Assembly: GCF_023716665.1 (NCBI RefSeq)
Contig: NZ_CP071860.1
Coordinates: forward strand, 1,550,001-1,614,000
Origin: Vibrio sp. SCSIO 43135
GTDB taxonomy: Bacteria; Pseudomonadota; Gammaproteobacteria; Enterobacterales; Vibrionaceae
DNA: 64,000 bases
Direction of reading: 5' to 3'
The position numbers and the translations under genes are program-made. The notes below the pieces were generated by a model that was given only the letters and a program-made list of their open reading frames with translations, was not told the DNA's origin and searched no databases. The stretch's first letter is position 1. Every line of letters begins with the position of its first letter. This document shows, piece after piece, positions 53,139 to 61,498 of the stretch.

Positions 53139-55265
53139 GTGAAAAAATTGTTGCTTACTGCAAGCATTGCTTTGACATTAATGGGCTGTGACGACGACAC
53201 AGAAAATCCAAGCTTAGAAAGCGATGTACAAATTGCATTTATGCCAGACATTCACTTCCATGACGTCTACGGTGATTTTGAAGACTTTCCAGAGCACCCC
53301 GGCCTAACAGGCAGTACCGAACGTCCAGCTTACATTCGTTCAATGGCCGAACAGCTAGGATCCACTCGACTCTTTAATGAAAACTACTTTGCTTTGATCG
53401 CAGCGCTAGACGATGTTGTAGAGCGTGGTATCAAACACGTGGCTCTACCTGGTGACTTCAGCGACGATGGTCAACCTGTACATATGCGCGGCTTTGTAGA
53501 GATCATCAATCACTATAAAGAAAAGCACGGTCTTAGGTTTTATGCCGCGCCGGGCAACCACGACCCAATTAACCCAATCGAAGAAGCTGCTGGAGACGTC
53601 TACCTAGGCGAAAATGGGCAAGAGCAACAAATCAAAAGCTTAGCAAAAGACGAATGTGCCCAAAGCGATGGAAGCAAAGGCCAACCTCGTTACGTTGATC
53701 AACCCGACGGTCTACCAACAGTGTGTACCGATGACATTCGCGGCTACGGTTATGAAGGGATCATGGAAGTACTTGCTGACGATGGCTTCTATCCGCAACC
53801 GGATTACTTATATTACGAAACCCCTTTTTCCTCACAGGAAAGCCGCACTGATTACTCTTATGATCGCGCATTGATTGAATCGAGATTCAACAACAGGCAA
53901 ATCGAGATTTGCAGTGAAGGCAGTGGAGGTATTTATAAAGAATCTTCTTATACCAACTGTACCGACATTGCCGACACGTCATACTTAGTTGAACCAATTA
54001 AGGGAATATGGGTATTGGCGATAGATGCCAACGTTTATATTCCTGAAGGTGAGCAAGATGGCCAAATGACCTTTGGATCGGCGAGCAGTGCTGGCTACAA
54101 CAAAATGGTCACGCATAAAAAGCGCATCATTGACTGGATGACCAGCGTTGCAACGCGAGCCAAAGAAGAAGGCAAAATCCTTATCTCGTTTAGCCATTTC
54201 CCGATGACCGATTTTTATGAAGGTGCATCAGAGGATTTGGAAGATTTGTTCGGTGAAGGGTCTAACCAATTAGCACGCGTGCCCGAAGATGACGTAAGCC
54301 GAGCTCTTGCCGAAACTGGTGTGGCAGTGCACGTTGGCGGTCACATGCACTTTAACGACACAGGCAAAAAGAGCTACCAAATTGATGGCCAACAATACAC
54401 CTTATTCAATATTCAAGCACCGTCGCTTGGGGCGTACATCCCAGCCTACAAGATCTTAACCATTTCACCGCAAAGCCAGATTGAAGTCGAAACGGTGGTC
54501 GTTGATGAGGTACCTCGCTTCGATGAGTTATTCGATTACTACACCATGGAACACGAATATCTGACTGACAATGCAAGCACGCCAGAAGAGCGCGACAGTA
54601 TCTGGAACATCGATGTGCTTTCTTCAGCAAACTATCACGAGTTCACCGATTGGCACCTTAAAGAGCTAACTCGTTTGAACTTTGTACCCAATGAGTGGCC
54701 GCTCGACATGCAGCTGATGATCAAAATGATGTCGGGTGACGACATGCTGATCTTATCTCAGCTGCAAACCGACACAACCTTGTGTGAACTGGCGGACTAC
54801 TTAGGTTACCCACTAGGGCAATGTAACCCAGCTAATTACTCATCGACATTTGAAGAAGATTGGGAAGCGGCTAAGGCGCAAGCTGAGCTTGTAGCACTAG
54901 AGGCAGGGCTAACCCTTGATGATTTCGCGAGCTGGACTGCTGAAGAACTGGCTGTGGATTTCTTCCGCCTACGCAATGCCGATGGCCTAGCACTACGCGA
55001 TATCGATGAGGTGCGGTTAGAATCCTACTCGGTGCTTACCGAGCAGCTATCTCAAATTGAGGTGGAAGTCAGTGCGCAAGATGATCAGCTCAATGACATC
55101 AAAGTTTCAGAGCTGTTCAAAACTCGCTTTAGTGCTTTATTCAATATCATGAAGAAGTTCTCTACTGGTGAACCGAGCGACCGATTCCTTATCGACTTAG
55201 AGCAGCAAACTCTGTCCGACCTAAGTAACGACGCTGCTGAATCCACTCGCGAGCAATTGCAGTAA
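53139..55265 (+). CDS. Calcineurin-like metallophosphoesterase lipoprotein
   Basis: A 708-residue outer- or inner-membrane-anchored lipoprotein: signal 'LLLTASIALTLMGC' (Cys 17), then metallophosphoesterase motifs 'PDIHFHD', 'LPGDFSDDG', 'APGNHDPI', 'SFSHFP' and 'GGHMHFND' within residues about 30-410, followed by about 300 residues of a helical C-terminal domain with no recognised fold. Starts with GTG. Likely a periplasmic phosphatase or nucleotidase; substrate unknown. It borders the cassette array. Confidence 0.82.
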   Translation: MKKLLLTASIALTLMGCDDDTENPSLESDVQIAFMPDIHFHDVYGDFEDFPEHPGLTGSTERPAYIRSMAEQLGSTRLFNENYFALIAALDDVVERGIKHVALPGDFSDDGQPVHMRGFVEIINHYKEKHGLRFYAAPGNHDPINPIEEAAGDVYLGENGQEQQIKSLAKDECAQSDGSKGQPRYVDQPDGLPTVCTDDIRGYGYEGIMEVLADDGFYPQPDYLYYETPFSSQESRTDYSYDRALIESRFNNRQIEICSEGSGGIYKESSYTNCTDIADTSYLVEPIKGIWVLAIDANVYIPEGEQDGQMTFGSASSAGYNKMVTHKKRIIDWMTSVATRAKEEGKILISFSHFPMTDFYEGASEDLEDLFGEGSNQLARVPEDDVSRALAETGVAVHVGGHMHFNDTGKKSYQIDGQQYTLFNIQAPSLGAYIPAYKILTISPQSQIEVETVVVDEVPRFDELFDYYTMEHEYLTDNASTPEERDSIWNIDVLSSANYHEFTDWHLKELTRLNFVPNEWPLDMQLMIKMMSGDDMLILSQLQTDTTLCELADYLGYPLGQCNPANYSSTFEEDWEAAKAQAELVALEAGLTLDDFASWTAEELAVDFFRLRNADGLALRDIDEVRLESYSVLTEQLSQIEVEVSAQDDQLNDIKVSELFKTRFSALFNIMKKFSTGEPSDRFLIDLEQQTLSDLSNDAAESTREQLQ

Positions 55266-55306
55266 TTCCGCTTCAATAGGCAGTAGTTCCTCTTCAATAA
55301 ATAGAG

Positions 55307-55333
55307 AAAAGGCCTGAGCAATTCAGGCCTTTT
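55307..55333 (+). terminator. Rho-independent terminator
   Basis: AAAAGGCCTGA/TCAGGCCTTTT after the metallophosphoesterase gene. Just before it an imperfect 21-base tandem repeat (AGTARTTCCKCTTCAATA at 55261 and 55283) follows the stop codon. Confidence 0.9.
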
Positions 55334-55341
55334 ATGTCGGG

Positions 55342-55396
55342 CAAATAGCTGTTGGAGAAAGGATTGATGGAGAACAAAACATTACGCTGCTATTTG
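55342..55396 (-). repeat. Inverted repeat at the outer border of the array
   Basis: CAAATAGC (55342-55349) and GCTATTTG (55389-55396) form a perfect eight-base stem around 39 bases, including the stop codon of the last cassette gene. The size resembles a short attC, but no GTTRRRY core is seen, so it may be a decayed terminal attC. Confidence 0.35.
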
Positions 55397-55755
55397 TTTT
55401 CACCAATGCGCCATAACACCCCGCTTGGGTCGGTGATACAGAACTCGAGCATGCCCCATGGCTGCAGAGCGAGCTCAGTCACTTGAACACTAAACTCTTC
55501 AGCTAACTTAAGCTTACAAATATGCGCGTACCAACTTTGGGCATCCTCAACTAACAGATGCATCATGAAGTTGTTACTGTGCGCGGGTTCGTAAAAGTCT
55601 TGAAGTAGAAATGAGCAAGAGCCAGATTTAAAGTACGCTACGCCCTCAAATTCAGAGGCCATTTCAAAACCGAGGGACTGATAAAAACGCTTAGACACTT
55701 CAAAGTTCTTAGCAGGCACGAATGACTTTATTTCTACCGTGTTTAGGTTTTCCAT
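55390..55755 (-). CDS. VOC (glyoxalase/bleomycin resistance) superfamily protein
   Basis: A 121-residue VOC protein with two beta-alpha-beta-beta-beta units: 'SFVPAKNFEVSKRFYQSLGF' and 'FMMHLLVEDAQSWYAHI', ending 'PWGMLEFCITDPSGVLWRIGE'. The ending glutamate site is RIGE instead of the metal-binding E-x-x form, so metal binding is uncertain. An ATG four codons earlier (55767) is possible. Last minus-strand cassette before ordinary chromosome; substrate unknown. Confidence 0.8.
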   Translation of the reverse strand: MENLNTVEIKSFVPAKNFEVSKRFYQSLGFEMASEFEGVAYFKSGSCSFLLQDFYEPAHSNNFMMHLLVEDAQSWYAHICKLKLAEEFSVQVTELALQPWGMLEFCITDPSGVLWRIGENK

Positions 55756-55835
55756 TTCCCATTCCAATCTTTGATTACACTTGTCACTCAGCGCTCAGCC
55801 TCAACGAATACTGCGCCAGCAATATGCTGAGCTGG

Positions 55836-56078
55836 TTATTGAAATTCTTCTCCATGATTCTCTAAGGTTTCTTTGCCACAGACTGAGCAAATTACATATC
55901 GGTCTGTGACTTCTAAAGAAGCACCTCCGGGCAAAGCAGCGGCAGGCCCACTAAAAAAACCGTCTAGAAAAGCTTTAAACTGTTCCTTTTTACTCTTTCC
56001 GTATTTTGATGGCTTTTGCTTCATAGCCTCGCGATGCTCGGTTTCTTTTTCGCACCTTTCACAAAACCTTGTACTCAT
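55836..56078 (-). CDS. Small Cys-x2-Cys protein (Zn-ribbon-like), cassette gene
   Basis: An 80-residue protein: C-x2-C near the start ('FCERC'), a basic stretch ('KQKPSKYGKSKKEQFKAFL'), a glycine/alanine hydrophobic middle with 'FFSGPAAALPGG', and C-x2-C near the end ('CSVCG'). The two pairs would bind one zinc. It is related to the cassette protein at 57345 (same pairs, same 'FFSG' and 'VCG'). Function unknown. Confidence 0.65.
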   Translation of the reverse strand: MSTRFCERCEKETEHREAMKQKPSKYGKSKKEQFKAFLDGFFSGPAAALPGGASLEVTDRYVICSVCGKETLENHGEEFQ

Positions 56079-56198
56079 TTCAGCCCCCAGAAAAAAGGAA
56101 TTAAGATTACTGGCATACTTACTAAAAACCTCAGTAGCATCAAACGCATCTGCAAAATTTGTACGTCAGATCAGGTTCCTAGTTCAACAAATGATTTG

Positions 56199-56558
56199 TC
56201 AGTCATCAGGTGTCATTTGCACAACTGAAAATGTGTTCTTACTTGGGTCGATAACATGTGTCATTAAACCGCCCCAAAACTGAGGCTCTGGTTCACCAGT
56301 AAATTCAACACCACACTCACTTAACCGAGCATAAAAGTCCGCTAGGTTTTCTACCTCAATACTGAAACCAAGGTAACGACCGCTCTCGAACTCACCACTT
56401 TCCTCTGGCTCTATAATCACTTGTACATTTTCAAGCTGATAGCCAATAAACCCATCAGCGACAGATCCAAAAACCTTTGTCAGCCCAAGCTTCTCCGTAT
56501 AGAAAACTTCAGACTCATTCAAGTCTGCACACGGGATCCTTAATGTATTCAGTTTCAT
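56199..56558 (-). CDS. VOC superfamily protein, cassette gene
   Basis: A 119-residue VOC protein: 'LRIPCADLNESEVFYTEKLGL', 'YLGFSIEVENLADFYARLSECGVEF', 'GGLMTHVIDPSKNTFSVVQ'. The ATG at 56558 is used because AGGAGG lies six bases upstream; the ATG at 56564 abuts it. No attC is seen between this gene and the P-loop gene upstream, so they may share a cassette. Confidence 0.8.
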   Translation of the reverse strand: MKLNTLRIPCADLNESEVFYTEKLGLTKVFGSVADGFIGYQLENVQVIIEPEESGEFESGRYLGFSIEVENLADFYARLSECGVEFTGEPEPQFWGGLMTHVIDPSKNTFSVVQMTPDD

Positions 56559-56585
56559 GATCATCCTCCTGATATCTGTTCTTCC

Positions 56586-57104
56586 TTATTGAATTTGAGA
56601 CAAGGCGAAATCATTCAACTCCGACACAGTCTTAATTATGTGGACTTGTTTACTACTCGAGTATTCCCGCAATCGAGATGAAAAGTCATCATTCCAGAAT
56701 TTAGGACACAACTTGAGCGTCTTATAACTGTTCAGTGTGCCTTTCAAGATTGAGCTTCCGTCTGGCCAGCCTTCTGGTTTCACAAACAGCCCCTTCAGAA
56801 AGCGTTTAGTGACAAACCAGTAACTCACCGAGTAAGGCAAATCGATATAAACAAGCGTGTCGGCAGCTTCTAAACGCTCGTTAAAGGAGCTGATAGGGCC
56901 ACCAAAACCATCAACGATCCATGACTCGGATTGAAGAATCCCCTTGTGCGCAGCATCAAACTCTTCCCGTGAGACGAACTCACCATTGGGCTTATAAACG
57001 ATGGAATCGAGTTGATGCAGTGGCAAACCACTTGCTTGAGCTAGTGCTTTGCTTACCGTCGATTTTCCACTGCCCGGCTTTCCAAAAACGGCTACCTTTT
57101 TCAT
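56586..57104 (-). CDS. P-loop kinase-like protein (FlaR/adenylate kinase type)
   Basis: A 172-residue P-loop protein: Walker A 'GKPGSGKST' at residues 8-16, 'LPLHQLDSIVY' and 'SWIVDGFGG' as in the DNA topology modulation protein FlaR/adenylate-kinase-like group, and a lid-type 'RFLKGLF' segment. Probably a small-molecule kinase; substrate unknown. Preceded by an attC core and a GGTGGGTT hairpin. Confidence 0.78.
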   Translation of the reverse strand: MKKVAVFGKPGSGKSTVSKALAQASGLPLHQLDSIVYKPNGEFVSREEFDAAHKGILQSESWIVDGFGGPISSFNERLEAADTLVYIDLPYSVSYWFVTKRFLKGLFVKPEGWPDGSSILKGTLNSYKTLKLCPKFWNDDFSSRLREYSSSKQVHIIKTVSELNDFALSQIQ

Positions 57105-57148
57105 TTAAATCCCTCCTAGAGATGAAATCCTAAAAGGTAGAAACAGAA

Positions 57149-57170
57149 AACCCACCTTTTAGGGTGGGTT
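57149..57170. terminator. Stem-loop in the 5' part of a cassette
   Basis: AACCCACC/GGTGGGTT stem with a six-base loop. A similar stem (AACCCACC-loop-GGTGGGTT) lies in another cassette at 61042-61064. Confidence 0.55.
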
Positions 57171-57176
57171 CGATTT

Positions 57177-57247
57177 ATCTAACGCATACAAAAAATCCCA
57201 CCATTCCTATGGAATGATGATAATTCGGTTGTTTAGTTGCGATAGAT
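57177..57247 (-). repeat. attC site (core clear, remainder divergent)
   Basis: Read leftward it ends 'TATGCGTTAGAT', the R' core of integron attC sites (G-TTAGAT). An internal ATTCC/GGAAT hairpin lies at 57203-57214. It separates the small Zn-ribbon cassette at 57345 from the P-loop cassette. Confidence 0.55.
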
Positions 57248-57344
57248 TAAATTTCATACAGCCACTTTCATATAAATCGAAGTTGTTGTCAATTCCCTGC
57301 CTAGACGAAAGTAACCGCACACGCCTCTCGAATCCGTTCTGGTC

Positions 57345-57584
57345 TTAATCAAGATAATCTGGTGTATGCAGGTTCGTTCCACAAACGGTACATTTGTAAT
57401 CACCCGTAGGCTCGCCTTCCATTAACGCACTTGCTATTCCGGCCAACAAACCAGAAAAGAAGCCCTTAACTTCAGTCTCATTAGATTCTTTAGGTTTAGA
57501 GAAGCTTTCATACTTGTGCAGCGTCACCTGCTTGCAATTACAGCAGAACGCCTTTGTCTTTTCAGAACCGTATGTTTGAACCAA
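57345..57584 (-). CDS. Small Cys-x2-Cys protein (Zn-ribbon-like), cassette gene
   Basis: A 79-residue protein starting with TTG after GGAG. 'FCCNCKQVTLHKY' holds the first pair, 'VKGFFSGLLAGIASAL' a hydrophobic glycine-rich segment, and 'YKCTVCGTNL' the second pair. Clearly related to the protein encoded at 55836. A run of ten Cs lies just upstream of its ribosome-binding site. Confidence 0.65.
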   Translation of the reverse strand: MVQTYGSEKTKAFCCNCKQVTLHKYESFSKPKESNETEVKGFFSGLLAGIASALMEGEPTGDYKCTVCGTNLHTPDYLD

Positions 57585-57616
57585 GTTGATAGTCTCCAGT
57601 TAACAGATTCCCCCCC

Positions 57617-57685
57617 CCCTAACGACTCGGGCAGCATTAGGGGAAAGGGTTCTTTAATAGTTAGTTTAAAAAGGCGTTTCAAGTA
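57617..57685 (-). repeat. attC site (core clear, remainder divergent)
   Basis: Read leftward it ends 'CCGAGTCGTTAGGGG', an R' core (GTTAGG), followed by a run of ten Gs (57610-57619 on the plus strand is ten Cs). It belongs to the DUF4144-like cassette at 57706. Confidence 0.5.
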
Positions 57686-57705
57686 AGCCGCTAGATGCTT
57701 AAGTT

Positions 57706-58017
57706 TTACGATATCGACTGTATAGCTTCTTGTATGGATGAGAACTGTATTTTGGTCAGACACATTTCCGCTTTTGCGAATTCATGCTCTTGAATCAACT
57801 GAGTGACAGCTTGCAAAGATAGCTGCACATCCGCAGGTTCAAACACGTAGCTGCCTCCTTCTTCACTCACCCTGTAACAGTGTCCATCGCTGTCGATAAG
57901 CCGATCTGAGCCATCCCAAATCAAGTCGTCCAATTCGATGCTGAGCTGATGTTCTGAACCTAAAAACATAAGCTCAGAATCACCGTCCAATTTAAAAATG
58001 CATGGCCAAATAATCAT
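57706..58017 (-). CDS. DUF4144-like protein, cassette gene
   Basis: A 103-residue protein, 'MIIWPCIFKLDGDSELMFLGSE', with 'DRLIDSDGHCYRV', that resembles the Vibrio-specific DUF4144 family known from integron cassettes. Soluble, all-beta looking N-terminal half and helical C-terminal half. Function unknown. Gap to the NUDIX gene upstream is about 60 bases with no clear attC. Confidence 0.7.
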   Translation of the reverse strand: MIIWPCIFKLDGDSELMFLGSEHQLSIELDDLIWDGSDRLIDSDGHCYRVSEEGGSYVFEPADVQLSLQAVTQLIQEHEFAKAEMCLTKIQFSSIQEAIQSIS

Positions 58018-58076
58018 TACCTATCCCGTAGAAATAGTGATGCCCGTTTCCGGTATTGGTTAAACAATCTAATCTC

Positions 58077-58694
58077 TTAATCTACCAACACATCACTGGA
58101 TGGGTTGTTAAAGTGTTTAAACATTAACTCAATGTCATCACGTAAAACACGACTTTTCGACAGCTCAGGTAGGTTACCGAGATCGAAAAAATCTATATCG
58201 GAGATTTCAATGTTGCTAGTAGGAACGCCGGACTCGAAAGTACAAAGGAAAAACATCTTATAGATATGCTGAGGATACTTAGGAACATAGGGATGAGAAT
58301 CCCTATCTTTAATCGCAACTAATTTCGGATTACTTACGTTAAAGCCAGATTCCTCATACGCCTCTCGAATAATACCTTGAGAAGGCGTTTCGCACACATC
58401 TGCCCAGCCACCAGGCAGCGTCCAACAATTGTCTTCTCGCTCACGAACGAGCAAGATTTTGTTGTCTTTAATTACACCCGCTCGCAAGTCCACTTTGGGC
58501 GTTGGGTAGCCAGATTCAGGAATGAACAAGTTCTCGACTTTAGACACCGGAGCATCGGCTAATGCCGCTAACATTTGATGAGATATACTCGCCAGTTCAT
58601 CAAACCGCTCCAGGTCGAACTTATCTTTCGAGTATGCTTGACCCGTTTGACTGATAGCCTGAAGCCTTTTAACCCAACTAAACCATTGATTCAT
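58077..58694 (-). CDS. NUDIX hydrolase, cassette gene
   Basis: A 205-residue NUDIX protein: helical N-terminal domain (residues about 1-60) of the NUDIX_N type, then the box 'GGWADVCETPSQGIIREAYEESGF', which fits G-x5-E-x7-REUxEExGU exactly. Expected to hydrolyse nucleoside diphosphate derivatives (possibly ADP-ribose or a coenzyme). Length matches the ADP-ribose pyrophosphatase-like members. Preceded by an attC core 17 bases upstream. Confidence 0.88.
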   Translation of the reverse strand: MNQWFSWVKRLQAISQTGQAYSKDKFDLERFDELASISHQMLAALADAPVSKVENLFIPESGYPTPKVDLRAGVIKDNKILLVREREDNCWTLPGGWADVCETPSQGIIREAYEESGFNVSNPKLVAIKDRDSHPYVPKYPQHIYKMFFLCTFESGVPTSNIEISDIDFFDLGNLPELSKSRVLRDDIELMFKHFNNPSSDVLVD

Positions 58695-58711
58695 AAATCA
58701 CTCCAACAGAA

Positions 58712-58805
58712 CCTAACGCCTTATTTACTGGCGACAAGGTGATACGACAAAATCAGATAGTGTGCCTTAATCACGTAGATGAAACTGTGAGTTGAGTTCG
58801 GCAAG
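58712..58805 (-). repeat. attC site (core clear)
   Basis: Read leftward: 'TTGTCGCCAGTAAATAAGGCGTTAGG', the same layout as the V. cholerae repeat end (TTGTCAGCC...GGGCGTTAGG). The opposite end is not well resolved. It is the recombination site of the membrane-protein cassette at 58893. Confidence 0.65.
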
Positions 58806-58892
58806 TGTAGCGAATTTGTCTAGGGAAATTTAGGTGTAAGCAACGATAACACCCTACCTAACCCATTGTGCGATAAACACTAATATGATGCC

Positions 58893-59240
58893 CTATTTTA
58901 TGGACTTTCCTCCATATACCAGAACAGTGTTTAGACAGCATACAAACAGAAGCAATATTAAATAAAACGATTTATCTTCACCCCAATATAAACCTACACT
59001 TCCTACGGTTAGCAGCGAGTTTGAAGCAATACCTATTACACTACGCACTCCCCTAATGGAGTAGTCGACTAGCGAGTGGCTGGCAATATGGAAAATAAGG
59101 AAACAGAAAAACACACCAATCGATGGCATACAGAAGTAGAACAAGCGATGACAAGAAGACCATAACACTACAACAAGTATTGTAATGGGAATAAGAGACA
59201 CTGCGACACCATTATACTTAACCAATAGCTGCCGGTTCAT
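58893..59240 (-). CDS. Small membrane protein, cassette gene
   Basis: A 115-residue protein with about four hydrophobic helices (residues about 11-28, 33-52, 70-88, 92-109). No family recognised. Upstream on its strand 'GGCATAGCGTTTAAAGGAG' may be a decayed attC core followed by a ribosome-binding site. Confidence 0.65.
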   Translation of the reverse strand: MNRQLLVKYNGVAVSLIPITILVVVLWSSCHRLFYFCMPSIGVFFCFLIFHIASHSLVDYSIRGVRSVIGIASNSLLTVGSVGLYWGEDKSFYLILLLFVCCLNTVLVYGGKSIK

Positions 59241-59348
59241 ATTGGTGACTCCTTTAAACGCTATGCCTACCTTTTAATCATAGGAATTAATCTAGAGCCA
59301 TACAAAGTGAGAGAAACCAAGCCATATAAACTGTGAAGAGGTCTCTTG

Positions 59349-59861
59349 CTATAACCTCAACCAAGATTGGTAAACTGGATTAAGATCCTTAACGTCTTGG
59401 TATACCCAAACCATCCTGTCTACAAACCACACCTTTGTGAACATCATCCAAAGCGTGCTTAAAATTATTGAGTCATAACTCAGGGTATACAAAGAGAAAC
59501 ACCAAAACGGTACACCTAACACCTGAAGTACCATTATATTGCGGCACATCCGTAAATGATGCGGAGGTATTAGGTCTTCTTTATGGCGATTTAGATAAAT
59601 GCGTTCCCCAAACGTACCCATTGAAGCCCAGTTATTGGTTTTTCTAGGGGCAGGGAATATTCGTGGGTTTAGCCAAATCCAAAGTATTACCACAATTAAT
59701 GCCGGTAGCGTCCACCAGCCGAGTGAATCTCTGAACGCGAGAGCCGCACTCAAAAGAGGAAGAATTGAAAAGCGAGAGTACACGCTCAACGGGCTTGAAT
59801 GCCGTTGCCAAGCGCACTCATCCATAGACATTAATCGTTCTGCTGCTTTTAAAATATCCAC
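59349..59861 (-). CDS. DUF6653-like membrane protein, cassette gene
   Basis: A 170-residue protein with about four helices and the conserved-looking N-terminus 'AAERLMSMDECAWQRHSSPLS', 'IWLNPRIFPAPRKTNNWASMGTFGERIYLNR'. This resembles small membrane proteins of the DUF6653 type; function is unknown. Followed and preceded by attC-like DNA. Confidence 0.6.
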   Translation of the reverse strand: MDILKAAERLMSMDECAWQRHSSPLSVYSRFSILPLLSAALAFRDSLGWWTLPALIVVILWIWLNPRIFPAPRKTNNWASMGTFGERIYLNRHKEDLIPPHHLRMCRNIMVLQVLGVPFWCFSLYTLSYDSIILSTLWMMFTKVWFVDRMVWVYQDVKDLNPVYQSWLRL

Positions 59862-59881
59862 CGTTCCTCCTAAGCCATCGC

Positions 59882-59996
59882 GCCCAGTTAGTACACTGCG
59901 CGGTTACTACACGAAACCGAAGCTTAATGAACAGAAAACCCAACAATGGAATGGAAACATACCAAGCGCTGGGCTTCAATCTTGAACAGTTATTAG
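59882..59996 (-). repeat. attC site
   Basis: Read leftward: 'TAATAACTGTTCAAGATTG', 'CCCAGCGCTTGGTATGTTT', 'CCATTCCATTGTTGGGTTTT', and the end 'AACTGGGCGCGATGG'. The first blocks match the clear site at 63181, while the core reads GCGCGATG instead of GCGTTATG, so recombination activity may be reduced. Belongs to the VOC cassette at 60007. Confidence 0.75.
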
Positions 59997-60006
59997 AGCG
60001 CAAAGC

Positions 60007-60375
60007 TTATTGATATACGCTGACTTCGATTAAATTTTTATCGAGATCCAAAAAATAAACTGATTGAATCGGGCCAATGGCCCCCGACTTTTCGACAGGT
60101 CCCTCAATGATTTGCACATTTTCTTTACTCAAATGTTCTATTACAGATTCCAGCGGCCAGTTAGAGATCAGGCAAACATCACCCGAGCCAACATTGGCAA
60201 TATTTCGCGGCTCTTGACCCAAAAGCTGGAAGTTAATCTTTTGATTTCCGAACCTCACCGCCTTACGGCCATTTGCAAAAGTGACCTCTTCCATGCACAG
60301 CACCCTTTTATAAAAATCCACTGATTTTTCTATGTCGGAGACCGTAAGAACAAGGTGATCGATATGACTAATCAT
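60007..60375 (-). CDS. VOC superfamily protein, cassette gene
   Basis: A 122-residue VOC protein beginning 'MISHIDHLVLTVSDIEKSVDFYKRVL' with the metal-type histidine H7, 'GDVCLISNWPLESVIEHLSKENVQI', and closing 'LDKNLIEVS' with the conserved glutamate. This is the form seen in the 'virulence protein'/FosX-like VOC group. Substrate unknown. Confidence 0.82.
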   Translation of the reverse strand: MISHIDHLVLTVSDIEKSVDFYKRVLCMEEVTFANGRKAVRFGNQKINFQLLGQEPRNIANVGSGDVCLISNWPLESVIEHLSKENVQIIEGPVEKSGAIGPIQSVYFLDLDKNLIEVSVYQ

Positions 60376-60532
60376 TGTTTACCCCTTGGAGCCTAAGCTC
60401 TGTTAAATATTGAGTGACGCAACCACTTTACCTAAACCGTAAGACAATTCTGACAACTAAAGTTGTAAAAATACAACTTAATATGAACAGTGTTTTTTTA
60501 TAGGCTAAATCCATTGTAAAGGGGCCACAAAT

Positions 60533-61033
60533 ATGAAAAAACTCACTCTACTTTCACTTGCGATAACCTGTCTGCTGCCAACTCTATCTTATGCTCAACC
60601 CGTATCAAGCACTGTTGGGCTAAGTTACGAATTCAGTAACGTAAAGGTTGGTAACACTACCGCGCATGTTAATGGACCACGGTTTCAAGCTTCTTCCGAA
60701 TTACCTTGGGGAAATATCAAAGGTGCTGCTGCAACGTTGTCAGATAACTCGATCGACTATCGCTACTACACCCTAGCTATAGAAAAGCCAATACCGATCC
60801 AAGCGTCTAATTTCTACGTTTCCCCTGAAGCTGGAATGACTTACGCAGATTACTCCGACAACTCATATCACAAAGCAGATTTCGGCCCCGAGGTGGGCAT
60901 GTCCATTGGATACAACATCAATGAACAGTTTCAAGTTCAGAGTAACTACAACCACTTGTTTGGAATGAAATCTGGCGAAATAAACTTGGAAGAAGATAGC
61001 GCTAGCCTAGGCGTTAAATACCGCTTTAACTAA
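60533..61033 (+). CDS. Outer-membrane beta-barrel protein, cassette gene
   Basis: A 166-residue protein with a signal peptide (residues 1-21, 'LLSLAITCLLPTLSYA') and eight-strand-like alternation ending 'ASLGVKYRFN'. The layout resembles OmpA-type small barrels. It is on the plus strand, opposite to most cassettes, so it needs its own promoter; none is certain in the AT-rich upstream stretch. Function unknown. Confidence 0.75.
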   Translation: MKKLTLLSLAITCLLPTLSYAQPVSSTVGLSYEFSNVKVGNTTAHVNGPRFQASSELPWGNIKGAAATLSDNSIDYRYYTLAIEKPIPIQASNFYVSPEAGMTYADYSDNSYHKADFGPEVGMSIGYNINEQFQVQSNYNHLFGMKSGEINLEEDSASLGVKYRFN

Positions 61034-61041
61034 AAGTACAT

Positions 61042-61064
61042 AACCCACCAATTTATGGTGGGTT
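61042..61064. terminator. Stem-loop after the barrel gene
   Basis: AACCCACC/GGTGGGTT stem with a seven-base loop. No U tract. Sequence similar to the stem at 57149-57170. Confidence 0.5.
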
Positions 61065-61092
61065 CAGTTCAAATATTTGCATTAAGGTGATG

Positions 61093-61126
61093 TGCACTTG
61101 GCTATAAAGTGCCAAGCGTTTGTTAG
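61093..61126 (-). repeat. Possible attC remnant
   Basis: Read leftward 'CTAACAAACGCTTGGCACTT' resembles the start of the V. cholerae repeat (TAACAAACGC). It contains the stem CTTGGC/GCCAAG. The other end is not resolved. Confidence 0.35.
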
Positions 61127-61213
61127 TGATCTTCACCCGATAAATTGATTGTAAGTTGCCCAACCACAAACCCAGAGCTAACATTTGTACACACACAATG
61201 TATGGAGCACATC

Positions 61214-61498
61214 ATGGACACTAGAATTCAATTTCGTGTTGATGAAGAAACAAAACGCCTAGCTCAACAAATGGCTGAGAGCCAAGGTCGCACTCTTAGT
61301 GACGCATGCCGTGAGCTTACTGAGCAACTCGCTGAACAACAAAGAAAAACATTATCTCACGATGCGTGGCTAACTGAACAAGTAAACCTTGCATTCGAGC
61401 AGTTTGACTCAGGAAAATCCGTTTTCGTTGAGCACCAAACGGCTAAATCTCAAATGGAAGATCGCAAAGCCAGAATCCGTAATCGAGGTAAGCAATGA
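61214..61498 (+). CDS. RelB/DinJ-type antitoxin, cassette gene
   Basis: A 94-residue protein starting with a ribbon-helix-helix motif 'TRIQFRVDEETKRLAQQMAESQGRTLSDACREL', as in RelB/DinJ antitoxins, and an extended basic C-terminus that would wrap the toxin. ATG at 61214 with GGAG at 61204-61207. The toxin start overlaps its stop by ATGA, so the pair is translationally coupled. It is on the plus strand with its own upstream region, as usual for toxin-antitoxin cassettes in integrons. Confidence 0.88.
   Translation: MDTRIQFRVDEETKRLAQQMAESQGRTLSDACRELTEQLAEQQRKTLSHDAWLTEQVNLAFEQFDSGKSVFVEHQTAKSQMEDRKARIRNRGKQ

Noticed and set aside
55261..55300. Tandem repeat after the metallophosphoesterase stop as part of the array
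   Set aside because: It is only two imperfect 21-base copies, lies before the gene's terminator and has no attC core.
57524..57763. Open frame of 79 codons across the attC at 57617
   Set aside because: It overlaps two better supported cassette genes and reads through the attC and the homopolymer, so it is a shadow frame.
61145..61213. Longer antitoxin with an extra 23 residues
   Set aside because: The extension lacks a ribosome-binding site and does not resemble antitoxin sequence; the ATG at 61214 has GGAG and starts the ribbon-helix-helix.
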